In this document: in pieces, positions 23,363 to 34,422 of the stretch
How positions within the stretch are numbered: position 1 is the first letter of the stretch
Layout of the letters: each line of letters begins with the position of its first letter
From: Andrena cerasifolii
Taxonomy: Eukaryota > Arthropoda > Insecta > Hymenoptera > Andrenidae
Assembly: GCF_050908995.1 (NCBI RefSeq)
Contig: NC_135119.1
Location: 23,155,001 to 23,219,000 of the forward strand
Reading direction: 5' to 3'
Length of the DNA stretch: 64,000 nucleotides
The notes under the pieces: generated by a model
Databases searched by the model: none
The model's input: only the letters and a program-made list of their open reading frames with translations
What the model was told of the DNA's origin: nothing
Position numbers and translations under genes: made by a program

Positions 23363-24114
23363 AGGGAGACCGGGGTAGGTTGTAACACGGGGTAAAATCT
23401 TTTGAACGACAAATCTGGTAACCCACAGATTTACCACCGTCGGTTTTAGTGACACAAAAGAGCGTTATCTAGTGATTTTGTGGTTATAGCCCAGAATTTT
23501 AGCATTTAGAGCATGTAAGTAAATGTTATCTTAGCACTTTTGTTTCAATTAACCGTTATTAGAAAACGTTTGAATTTTTGCTTCTTTGTCGCAAACGAAT
23601 CAGTACACATTGGTTTATTATAATCTGTACGCATTTTAGTAATTTGATGTTAAGTTTCTCGTTTGCTGAGATTAAACGCACAAATTCAAGCTCGGGGTAA
23701 ATTGTAACATGTTACTACTTACTCCGCTCTAAATGGTGATAAAGCAAGCTATTTGTTGACACATCGGAAAAAAAGATGCTTTAAATGAACAACAGAATAA
23801 TCGAGAATCCAAAAAGTATAAAAAAAATTATAAAGGCAAAAGTAAAGAATGCGAATAAGATTTTGATAGAATCGGATGAATAAGTAATGATTTTTTAACT
23901 CGTGTGTATCAAATGTTTGATAATGATCTGTGTTTTCATTTATATTTTTTAGAAATGTTTATTTGTGTTCATATTTGTATTTAAATAAGTAAAACAGATG
24001 TGTTACAATTCATTGTAACAAAGGTTCAGATTTGTTTAAAAGCTAGATCGAGGAAAACACTTTCGAGAAAAAATTGTGAAAACTTGTTTTGTTACTATCT
24101 GCCCCGGTCTCCCC
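23363..24114. mobile_element. TA-flanked pogo-like element, word GGGGTAAATTGTAACA
   Basis: The left end AGGGAGACCGGGGTAGG follows TA (23361-23362), and the right end GCCCCGGTCTCCCC precedes TA (24115-24116). The first 17-18 bp form an inverted repeat with one or two mismatches. Variants of a GGGG...TTGTAACA word occur just inside the left end, at about 23694-23710 and, inverted, near the right end; GTGTTACAATTCATTGTAAC near 24000 is a further partial palindrome. No transposase coding is visible. Its termini match those of the element at 7208. Confidence 0.8.
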
Positions 24115-24116
24115 TA

Positions 24117-25062
24117 CAATAAATCAGGTAATAATTAATAGCTATTGCAAAATACGTAGATAAGTTGTTCCTCATATGGATTTTTATTAATCTAATCTTA
24201 TAAAATATTTAGAAAGTAATTTCTATTTCATCTGCTGTCGTAGCCCCCAGGGATTCTTAAATATTTGAAAACACGGTATTACTTAATGATTCAGGAAGCG
24301 TTCTGAAGGCGAACAAAGAAATACCCGTTACAATGGGTAAACTTTCAACGACACTCTCGTCAGGCGCACGAACGGTGTTCGTGGATCACGCGAAAGTTCC
24401 TCCCTTTCTGTGACTCACACGGAAGAAGCGTCTCTGCAAATTGAAACCACCTTCGCACGCTGCTCCTCGCGGGCGTAGCTCGCGAGTGACTCAGAACCAC
24501 GAGGCATAAACGTCTTCCAGGCGGCCATTCGAAAGGCGACCGTCGTGTTTTCGGGTCGTAAACCGTACCGTGGCTAATTCACCGGCAATCCCACGCTAAT
24601 TGTATGTATGAACGAGTCGTGACTAAGGAAGAGGGGCTACGCGTACGCTCCGGTAATAACCGAGAGGTAACTGCGAGACAAAGGCAGGAGGAAGAGGCTG
24701 CAGGTCCATTGTTGCTTCCCATTCCCATGAATCGTGCTTCGTTAAATAAACATATATGAATTAATTTCATTGTCCCTTTATGAAGTAACATATTTTCCCG
24801 AGCCACCTTCTCTTCACTTTCCTCTTGATAAAAAAGAAATTGCTCGATGCTGCATTGTCATGGATAACCTAATATTAAATACGATTGTAAATAGCAGTCT
24901 TGAAATGCTTGCAAGTAGCGTAACTTGTTGACTTGATCTAATTAGAGAAATAAAAGACGGGTGCCTTGAAATTAAATATTTTCGAGGAATCAATCGTAAT
25001 CAATGTATTGCACTTTTCGAAATATCACAACGGAATGTCAAGCTCGAAGATTAAAATATACC
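24117..25062. other. Intergenic, no feature recognised
   Basis: Mixed composition with a CpG-rich core at about 24300-24700. The minus-strand frame at 24579-24806 shows no family motif. Confidence 0.4.
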
Positions 25063-25064
25063 TA

Positions 25065-25655
25065 CAGTGACTCGCATTAATATTCGGACTCTTTTTAAAA
25101 TCGCATAACTTTTTTAGAATTGGTACAAACGACTTAAGTTTTTTTTTGAGAAGCTAGAAGGATTAGTTTGCTAAATGACGTATTTGGTCGTTTTGAAAAA
25201 ATGTATTTGGTCGGAATAGCGAAAAAAATAGTAAAGGTCGATTTCTAAACTTTTTTTTTGTGAGCTTGTAATCAAATTAAAAAAAAAACTCGAAAAGAAT
25301 CGCGAAAATTCCCGAAATCAGCGATTTTCGACCTTACTCTGCGATCTTTAAACATTTGTAGCTCGGAGCAACGTTAACCGATTTTCATGAAATTTTAGGC
25401 ACGTATACAACTTACTGCAATCTACAAACGGTTTTTTTTTTAATTTTCATTACAAGCTCACAAAAAAAGTTTAAAAATCGACCTTTACTATTCTTTTCGC
25501 TATTCCAACCAAATACATTTTTTTTTCAAAACGACGAAACGCGTCAGTTAGCAAACTAATCCTCCTACCTTCTCAAAAAAACTCAAGTTGTTTGGACCAA
25601 TTCTAAAAAAGTTATTCGATTTTAAAAAGTGTCCGAATATTAATGCGAGTCACTG
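25065..25655. mobile_element. Tc1/mariner-type MITE with about 220-bp inverted arms
   Basis: The ends are CAGTGACTCGCATTAATATT on the left and AATATTAATGCGAGTCACTG on the right, identical over 20 bp and flanked by TA (25063-25064 and 25656-25657). The arms continue as near reverse complements to about 25280 and from about 25430. The centre contains CCCGAAATCAGCGATTTTCG. There is no coding frame of note. The CAGTG terminus with a TA target fits mariner-like non-autonomous elements. Confidence 0.9.
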
Positions 25656-25657
25656 TA

Positions 25658-28219
25658 TATACAATATGTATGAGTAACTGTTTCTGAGATGGATTTACCA
25701 GACCAAGTTTTAATATTTTAACAAATGTATGCTGTGATGAAAGGATGTGAATTTAAAAATACACCGAGCGTGGAAATTTAATACAAGCAAAAATAGAAGA
25801 CCCCGTTTCCCTGGATCAATCTGGACGATCTCTTTTTAAACGCGACACTGGCCAATTATTCTTTGAAAAGCTGCTAAAAATTCGCCGCTCACGTCCATCC
25901 GAAAACACCAGTTATCTCCTTAAATCATTGAAACAGCAACACCGACGAAAATAAATAATCCTGTAAAGTCGGGGAGGAACTTTTAATTGAAACGTTCGAG
26001 TGGGCGCAGCGGTCGCGAAGGAAGGATGAAGAAATCACTTGGAGTACTTTGGAGAAACTCGAGGAGGATCGCGCGATCCCGGAGGCGATCGCGCAACGAA
26101 TCACGGCTCTGCGGCGTGGATAATTAGAAATCGAGCCGGGGCAGCGAGCGATATTAACTTCTTCGATGGGCATGCGAGGGCGAGCACGCGGTTAGGCTAA
26201 TGCAGATTGACACGCTATATCGACATTACCGGTTAAATCCGTCGTTAATACCGATCGCGCTCGGCCAAGGCTCTTAATTCACGGGGCAACCGCCGTGCGC
26301 GAAATGTAATTAACAATAATGGCCGGTATATCGCGCCGCGTAATTAGTTTCCGAGCCGCTCGTTGCAGGAGCCAGCGCGATTCCTTCAATTAATTTCGAA
26401 CCGATCGAATTCACTGGAATACGCGTATTGCGCTTTGTCGGGGCTCGTGGCGATGCGGAGTTAGAAACTGATATAGAAGAAGGGACATCGAACTTCTGAT
26501 GGGAAACGCCTATGTACTCCTCTAAGTGCCCGTTGCGAAAGTATCGTCGATGGTATCGCCAATGTCGACAGAAGAATAACTCGTCGCATAAAAAGTGTGA
26601 TCGTTAAGCAATAGAGTTTTCCCTAAGTACGTAAGGGAATCGTGGAATATTGAATTGAGCAGAAATTGAAAATTAGGGGAGGCTCGAGTTCGTGTCGAAC
26701 AAGTTGCTGCGGAAGAAAAATTGCGTGCTGAAAGCGCGGCGAAACCGATGGGGGTTGGGAATTAGAAGCAGTCAGGCTAGTATCGAGTTACCAAGATCCA
26801 ACTTTCGGGGTACCAGTTAAATTTGTTTCGCACGCATTTATCGCGTCGTTTCGCGCACGTCACGATACCTCGGTTGGATGATTCGTGCACTCGGTAATTA
26901 AGTGGTCGACCGATAGCGAGCGTAACGCGATTCCACGCTTTTCGGCGAACGCAACCAGCTGTTTGCTACCATTATCGTTTTACTGCGACCGCAATAATTG
27001 CAACTCCCCCGGCGAGTTTAGTTCGCGAAAAATGCTGGTTTCCCAGAAAATCGTTACCCCCTGTGTTAAATTGCCAAGATTAAGGGGGTAGTTTAAGAAA
27101 GTGAGGCAAAAAAATAATTTCCCTATACTCTGTCTCTGTAGCTACTCTTTAGACTGGTTTAAGAAACTTCAGGGGCCTTCTACGTTTATCCGAGAGGAAG
27201 GATTTTAAGGGTGTATAGTCAATTTTAGAAAGGATTCAAATTTAGAATGAAAATTAAAAATTCAACTATTGCGAATTCAACTCGGTAACCACATAGTTTA
27301 GAGCTACGTGTGGCGCAGTACTAGCTGAGCATTCGAATCCTCTAATCTTCTCTAACTTCTCTAAACTCAACGTAGAAATAAATAGAACTAATAACTCAAA
27401 CACTGTAACCCACTAATCGTTACAACGACAGATCCAAGAGATGTCGTTCGAAGGTACCGGAGCTCTTCAGGTACACAGAGGACCCGAACGAATACGACAC
27501 AGTGATCCCCTCTAAACTAAAGAGAAGCTAGGGAGCATAAATTTCGTCGCAAAACCAACGGCGTCGACTCGTGAACGGCGTACTCTTATCACGGATTAGC
27601 GTTCAAATTCTTTCCCAGCCGACGTTCCAGAGGTACGAACAGCGTCCCCGTTCCAATTTGTCAGCCGTCGAATTCGTTGCCGGCCAGCAACGATTCGGGC
27701 GGACATGCCATTCCGTCATGGCTGTGTGATTTAGACAAGACAGGCCGAAAACTTTCCCGTCGAACGTCCCAGCCCATGACCTCCTCGAACCCAGACGGGC
27801 GGAAGTTTAAATCGCCTACAGAGTGTATTTGTCTCTCCTTCTGCCACTCCGCACCTCCGCTTCTAGCTGATTCGGACGTAAGAACGTAGTGGCTTCTTTT
27901 TTACACATCGAAAGCCCGCGAACCAATCCTGGACTCACGTCGAAACGGCAGACGATCGTTCAGGAGGATCGCGTCACGTGGGCGAAGATAACGGGCTAGT
28001 TGAAAAATTTGCTAGGGAGCGAAGCGAAAGTGCGTCTCTTGCTCCCTCGAGGAACGTTGGCTATGATGCATGGATCTCCGCACTGCTTGGCACTTTCTTG
28101 CGCCCTTCGTTGTCCTTTTCTTCCGAAGAAGAATTTTTAAGTGATAGGTACAACAGATTTTTACCGATTCGGATATCCCGTACCACCTGCAGAATTCAGT
28201 AGCTTAGGTATTCAGTGAA
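25658..28219. other. Gene-free tract, mostly CpG-rich
   Basis: GC-rich segments with AATTA cores (26160-26420 is a clear example) and frames of 68-82 codons with no motif. A TTAAGGGGGTAG at about 27081 resembles the end of the TTAA elements elsewhere, but no partner end was found. Confidence 0.4.
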
Positions 28220-28221
28220 TA

Positions 28222-29487
28222 GGGGAGAGTAGGGTAAAACGGAACGGGTGGGTAAAACGGAATATCAATGTTTCTCTTAGATAAGACCTCCGAATGAGTT
28301 GGTATCGCGTGACAGAGGACCAAAGGGTCCTCACAGCATATTGTGATAGACCATAGACCCCTGCACACGTTACTTTTCCGTTAAGAGAGTTGGAAAAAAT
28401 TCCGGTATCGACGTTGCAATATTGTATTGTACTTTCGACCACTTTTCGGCACTTGGACTTCGAAAATTAATAACAGTAGGCACATCATTGGATTCTATAG
28501 TGCTTGCGCTACATTTTGACGTATTAAAAATTAAAAATTTTATTTCTTTACCACACGCTGAAGTGGAAATATTAAATGTTTACTAAATGACTGCATCTGG
28601 GGCAAAACGGAACATTTTGCGTGGGGTAAAACGGAACGCCTGTTATGTATGGGGAGGAATAGAAACGTCTCTTAGTACGTGTTTAATTTCTCTTTTAATT
28701 ATTAGATTGTAGATTAAAATTTTAATTACTATCCTTGTTTTCAAGAAAATTGATTTTGTATAGAAAATTATGATGTATGAGATACATCTTTCATTCGATC
28801 AAACCGTTAGTTTAAATTGTAATAAATAACATAATCATTTAACGCAGATGTAGCCTTAGAGAAATCTCTTACGGACCGATGCAAATTTTGTAATGAACTC
28901 TTTGTTCATTCCGCACACGAAGAAAATCGGATACAATGCATCACATGTAAAGGGTGGGCACATGAGGCCTGCACCAGTGCTGAAAAGGAAGATGATACAT
29001 TTGTATGTGATTTTTGTTCATAAATTAATTAACAAACTGTATTAATACATCCTTTTTGTACGATATTATATTTATATTTGATTATTTCCCGTAATTTTCA
29101 TGTTATCCAGTAAAATATTTTTTCTTATATGAATAACATATATTTTTGTTATATTTTATTTGTAATAGTTATACCTAAAACATATATTTATAGTTTCTAA
29201 CATAAACGAATACATTTTAAACCATAAAAATAAAGATTTTGTACGTTTACATGGTCTTCAAGTGGGTGTTCCGTTTTACCCTGCCACTTGATCGAGGCGA
29301 AGATTTCAATACCTCCGGTAAATTTCATTTTCCGTCGTTCCCAAAGATTGTTCTTAACGATGGCTTTGATTTTCTTATAGTCTAAGGTTCACTGAAGACT
29401 CCTGTTGAAGTCCCGTGTCTTTTTCTCCTTCCGACTTTATGTTATCACCCTCCAAAGTTAAGCGTTCCGTTTTACCCAACTCTCCCC
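28222..29487 (+). mobile_element. TA-flanked pogo-like element with PHD-finger remnant
   Basis: The left end GGGGAGAGTAGGGTAAAAC and right end GTTTTACCCAACTCTCCCC are inverted repeats, flanked by TA (28220-28221 and 29488-29489). The word GGGTAAAACGGAAC or a one-base variant occurs at 28232-28245, 28250-28263, 28600-28613 and 28624-28637, and inverted at 29268-29281 and 29464-29477. The interior encodes the end of a protein with a C4HC3 zinc finger (separate entry). Insect pogo/Tigger-like transposases often end in such a finger. That known association, the TA flanks and the end structure support a pogo-like assignment. The catalytic DDE domain is missing. Confidence 0.8.
28847..29023 (+). 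pseudogene. C-terminal PHD-like finger of a pogo-type transposase
   Basis: From TGC 28880 the frame reads CKFC, then CITCKGWAHEAC, then CDFCS and a stop at 29021-29023. The eight ligands are C-x2-C-x15-C-x2-C-x4-H-x2-C-x12-14-C-x2-C, a C4HC3 PHD pattern with the conserved WAH before the second pair. Immediately upstream, AACGCAG at about 28846 could be a splice acceptor; the frame from there is open. A polyadenylation-like AATAAA lies near 29229. No DNA-binding or DDE domain is found in the element, so this is the last exon of a mostly deleted transposase. An independent host PHD gene is unlikely given its position between the inverted ends. Confidence 0.75.
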
Positions 29488-29489
29488 TA

Positions 29490-32400
29490 CTTGGAACCAA
29501 ACAAATTTGTGAATAATATCCAAGGAAGATTAAGCAACATATACGATAAAAAAATTCGCCGTATTTAGAACGCAATAATCTTCAAAGAGAACGTTCTTAA
29601 ACGCGGACAGCGATTGCAGAACGATAAAGAGAGACAAAATAGAAGAAGGGAATTCTTTTATTTCCCCACGCCACGGTGCCCAGGTCCATAGACTTTCAAT
29701 AATATTTCCCGGAAGCGTCCCGCGAGCATTCTGAAAATCACGGCAAGAAATTGTTACGGCGCGCGAGGCACCGGATTCCCAAATTGAAAATTCCAATGGT
29801 TCGGCGTGGTATTCTTTATGCCCGAGGATTCGTTTGGATCCGCAGTGGCTGGGGGTTGCCGAGGATTGCCAGGGGAAAATAAAAGCGTTCCAGTGTCATC
29901 AGAAAGAGTTTTACGCAGAGCCGTCCCCGTATAAACTTTTCCGTATATGTTTCTGGCTGCATCAATCTTCCATGTCCGCTCGACGTTTCTTCTCGCCCCT
30001 CTGACCCCGGGGCCGGGTTTCGAACGCGCTTACGACTTCGGCTGCACCCTGAATATTTAACTAAATCCCACCTGTATCTATCGGCGATTCCTTTTCGTCT
30101 CCCGCGACAGAAGCGAGGGGGTTGCGTTCAAGGAGATGCTCGCGAGAGGAAGAAATAAAATCAGAGAGTAGAAACTGATTCCAGGACGAGTATATACCGC
30201 AGGGAGCGCGGGAATACGAAGGGTTTTCCATCCTCGGTTGACTTAAGTTGGAATATCGCCGACCTTGAGTGCGCACCCCGGCGTCTGCGCTTCCTATTGG
30301 CCCGACAAAGGGAATTGGCAATACCGTTGGCTTCGATTAATAATAAGCGGAGGATGTGGATCGAGGAGATATAAAAGATTAAAGGAGATTGCCGGGAATA
30401 GCTAGAACTCTGAATTGTAAGACACTGAAAATCTGCTCCTAATGAGAGGAGAAGTAGCCGAGGTCTCCGAAAAGTTAAATGCTCTGGCAGCTGCGCTCAG
30501 AGTTCGCGTGCTTTCGGCTCGCGGGGGGGAACTTTGCGTGCCACGGGAAGTAGTATTATTAAGTATGGCAATTGTGCATTTTAAGCTGCTTCAATTTGCG
30601 ACGCTCTAAAATTCATTTAGTCAAGTAGCTAGTTGGTTGGTAGTTGAATACATGCGAGCTGAGTGAGCATCAAAATTGTCTCTTTACGAGAGGGTCTATC
30701 CTGCGATGCCTCGTGCAAGAGCCTCGTTACTCCCGTTTGGTAGTCCTCGAAAGGGTCCTCGATACACAATTCGAATTACCTCGAGCAATTTACATGAGCA
30801 ATTTGAAAAGGACAAAGCTGAATGCGAACCTGCATCGGTCCATATTTTATCGGGTCATGGACAAGTTCGACAGTCCATTTGCGACTGGAAATAGCGTGCC
30901 GCTCGTTACAGCGGGAACAAATAAAGCAGCCTGTTTGCCCGGAGCGGCGAAAGGTCGAGAGGCTAGGTCTTTTCGCGATGATGCGGATCTCTCTACCGGC
31001 GAAGGGAGAGAAACGTTTTACACATTTATCCGGGTGCTCGATAATAGAAGATGATAAAAGTCGATCGTCGATAGAGCACTCGCTAAGCCGCAGATAAATA
31101 AAACGGTGGAATCCTAAACGGGACATCAATGGACTGCATTTATATCTCGAGCAATTAATTTAATTGAAAGAAAAAAATTCCGATGTGACGTCCATCTCGA
31201 CCGCGTAATTGAATGCATTCTTCGTGAGATTGGATAAAAGGCTTCCTCCATTTACGAGGCAGCGATATCTTTCGGATATCGATTAGAAAATCGAGCGAGT
31301 TAATATCCATCTGGATTTCGCATTATTGTAACACATTTAAGTGCGTGAGAAATTCACGATTCACAATATTCAGCGCTCATTTGTTGCCCGACAAAGCATT
31401 TGTCGAGCAGCTTCGCCAAATAATCGCGCGGAGAAAAGATTTATCAGCAGATGCAAATCATACCAATGTCAGGGGGCGAAAGAAGGTGCAGAGCGTGCAA
31501 TGCCTCAGCAATCAAAGCTGAATGGGCAAGTGTCATCCCAGCAAAGGAATGATGCCGTTGACTTTTCGCGTGTCGTTGATCCCTGCCGTTTTATCCGCCG
31601 GGTCTGTGAATATGTACACGCGGAATCTCGTTCCCGGTCTGAACGTATGAAAAGATCCAGGTCAGGCCGTGCGAACGCCTTCCTGGTGCATCGAGCAAGA
31701 AGTTGGCTCTCGCGGTGCTCGCGGAGGAAACTAAAAAAGAAACGGGCGAAAGAGACGAAAAGAAACACGGGGAAAGCATACGAGGGGCTTTGCGCGGTTT
31801 CGCGGAGCTTCGCCGTGCAGGTTTGAGAATTTCCTGGGCGAGAGGAGCCGGGGGAATCGAGCCGCAAAAATTACAAGACGCAGGGGACGTAAGAAAGCGG
31901 ACTAGATAGTAGCTTCAGCAAACGATCCACGGAGATTGCACCGAATCCCGGCATGAATATCAGAATTCACCTTAAACGTCAGAATTAATGTATAACTCGC
32001 GTGTCTGGCCATAGTGCGTTTATTCTACTTGCAAGTGAACCGAGAAACCGATAACGCGCTATGTATGCACATAATAGGAACGGACCAAGTGCCTGACGAT
32101 TGATACTGTATTTTACTTCCAGGAGAAATACCTGAACCCGCGACCTTTACTTCTTTTAGAACACACAAACCATTATCAGTATATTCCACTTGTAAACCGA
32201 ATGAAAAGCCCACAGCCCTGGAAGGAGTCTGGCCACATTCGGTCTATTCTACTTGCAGGCGAATTTCCATACAGTCGTATATACAGGAGGATCTCTTTTC
32301 CCATCTTACATTTCCGCGGTTTCCCTCGAACGTGTTTTCGCGTGGCAGTGTCGTCCCCAACCCCTTCGCCCCGTCGCAGCCTCCACCTCGCGTCTCCGAT

Positions 32401-33458
32401 GGCGAGTCACCCGGTCGGTAGCATATCATAGGCACACCTCTATTCTGTTTTCCCCCGGAAAATCAATATCGGAGGTCGGCAGCGCCTCTCGGGGGTGGCA
32501 CTCGCCGGAGACAAATCTCAGTGTCCGGAAAATCCGTGGCTGCTGCCAGCCCTGCGAGATTCCATCGATAAAAGTGGGCCACGCGACCATTTACCAAGAC
32601 TCGTGCGGCTGTTTCGCGGAGGGGAAAGGATCTCGCGACAGGGTTGTCAGGTATCGTGAGACCGGGGGACAGGAGTGCACGGTAGGTCGGCGACGAAAGT
32701 CGAGCACGCAGTCGAGGCTCGGACCTCCAGTCTGCGAGGGAAGGACCTAACCTCTCGTGGTAACCTCGTGCGAGGTGTTCAGTGTGTCTGCGTGCCTGGG
32801 TCTGTTCCGCGAGAGTGTGGCTGTACCTGGTGGCCATATTGAGCGACGCGAGCGCCGCCACGCTACTCGTCGCGGCTTTTTTAATTGTCGAGCAAAGTTT
32901 CGCCATTTTTTATTTTCTCGAACTTTCGCGGCTGCATCTTCTCGGCTCATCTTCCTCTTAAGTAGTCGGCGGAGCGAGGCGAGTGGGGGGGGGCTGTAAT
33001 TGACGACAATAGGGGAAGAGATTACAACTGACAGGGTGGAGAGTGGGTGAAAGTTGAGGGAGGGAACAGGCCAGAATATGAAAGTTCCCGACAGTAGCGA
33101 AACCACAGCGGAATTTATGCGGCAGGAACGCGGCTAATCGCGTTAACCCTGCTCGCGGTGGCGGCTTAACTGCTTGTGATGCAGGATTATATCCGACTTC
33201 GCGTTACCGTTGTTCTCCTGGGTTTTTTCTTCTTGAAACGTTCGCCGCGGATTACACGGTCGTTTCATTGTTTTAGCTAGAAATTACTTTAGGGAGGGCA
33301 GGGGTCGCTCGGGGGCACGGGATATAATATCCAACCGGCTGCAAATACCAGCAACGGTTACGCCGTGTGCGCGAGACACGTGTCTGTTTTCTGTAATCCG
33401 CGAACCGAACCGCAATACACGCGCGACACGGTAACATACGAGCCTGGGACGGCTCGCT
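29490..33458. other. Gene-poor CpG-rich tract
   Basis: No gene was established. Frames of 117-165 codons at 30644-31129, 31341-31867 and 32253-33106 overlap on opposite strands and match nothing known. The 32600-32880 segment is GC-rich and contains an insect-type initiator-like TCAGT near 32779, but without a TATA box or a start codon leading to a recognisable protein. I see no mobile element here. Confidence 0.4.
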
Positions 33459-33462
33459 TTAA

Positions 33463-34418
33463 CCTTTAGAGGGCCGGGCTGGCCACTGTAGTGGCGACAT
33501 AAGAATTTGGACACTTTGCCGGTCATTTTGGTGATATATATATGCATGGATTGGTTCTCTGTATCTGAAAATTCATTTCGGAATCAATTGTTTGACCAAC
33601 TCTTAGTATAATATTTCAACCTCGCTGTAGCGTTTTATTGTTTTGTAGTACGCGGACAGTTTAACCCCATAAAAAACTTGGAAAAAGTAAAAAAATTACA
33701 CCAAGTGCATGAAATCAAATAAATCACAAAAGAATAGAAGATAATCATAATTGGCATATAAAAAATGGATGTGAAATTAAAATGAGCTGCAAGTACATAA
33801 AGATGCTTTCCAACTGCGCTTAAGATGACACAGCTAAAATACTGTGTTCATACATTCCATTACCCGTATCGCGTCACTTTAATAATGCGAAGCTGCCAAA
33901 ATTCGGAGTAGATTGCATAGTGAAGATAGCGATTGACGAACGAAACATGTGTTAGTTTCTTTTTGGCTGAAGGTGTGCGTGTAACGCGTATACGTATTAT
34001 ACTGACGAAAAGTTTCTTGAACAAGAAGAATCAGAAGAAAAATCTTACCGTTTCTGACAGATCCATGGGACGATATTACGATATCTCTGTCATGCGTGAA
34101 CCGAGTTTATTGAATTTAGTCTTGATCGAAAGCTTATATGCGGTTTACATGAGAAAAATGCCTTTAAATTTAGAAAATATTGCAGGCGTGATGAGATATT
34201 AATGAAATAAGTTTCAGGTTAGGTTGGAATAGACATGCGACGAGTAAATGATAGCGGTACCGCGTCTCTAGATCTTACTTGTATTTACCTGTATATTATG
34301 TACTCTAAAGTGTTTTTTTCCGTATATAATAATCATAATAATAATAATAATAAATAATAATAAATTTTAAGTGAATAAAATTTACAATTTCAATGCAAAA
34401 ATCCAGGCCCTCTAAAGG
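33463..34418. mobile_element. TTAA-flanked piggyBac-like element
   Basis: A perfect 13-bp terminal inverted repeat (CCTTTAGAGGGCC on the left, GGCCCTCTAAAGG on the right) is flanked on both sides by TTAA (33459-33462 and 34419-34422). This is the target choice of the piggyBac superfamily. A frame at 33933-34202 (89 codons, basic N-terminal half) lies inside. It contains no piggyBac motif that I recognise and may be a chance or degraded frame. An AAT-rich microsatellite (34328-34368) lies near the right end. Probably non-autonomous. Confidence 0.85.
34328..34368. repeat. (AAT)n-like microsatellite
   Basis: Imperfect AAT/ATA trinucleotide repeat near the right end of the TTAA-flanked element. 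Confidence 0.85.
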
Positions 34419-34422
34419 TTAA

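Noticed and set aside
27081..27092. TTAAGGGGGTAG as a TTAA element end
   Set aside because: No matching inverted end was found in the surrounding few kilobases.
32747..33106. 119-codon minus frame and a possible promoter near 32779
   Set aside because: Only a TCAGT match; no TATA box, start codon or protein motif.
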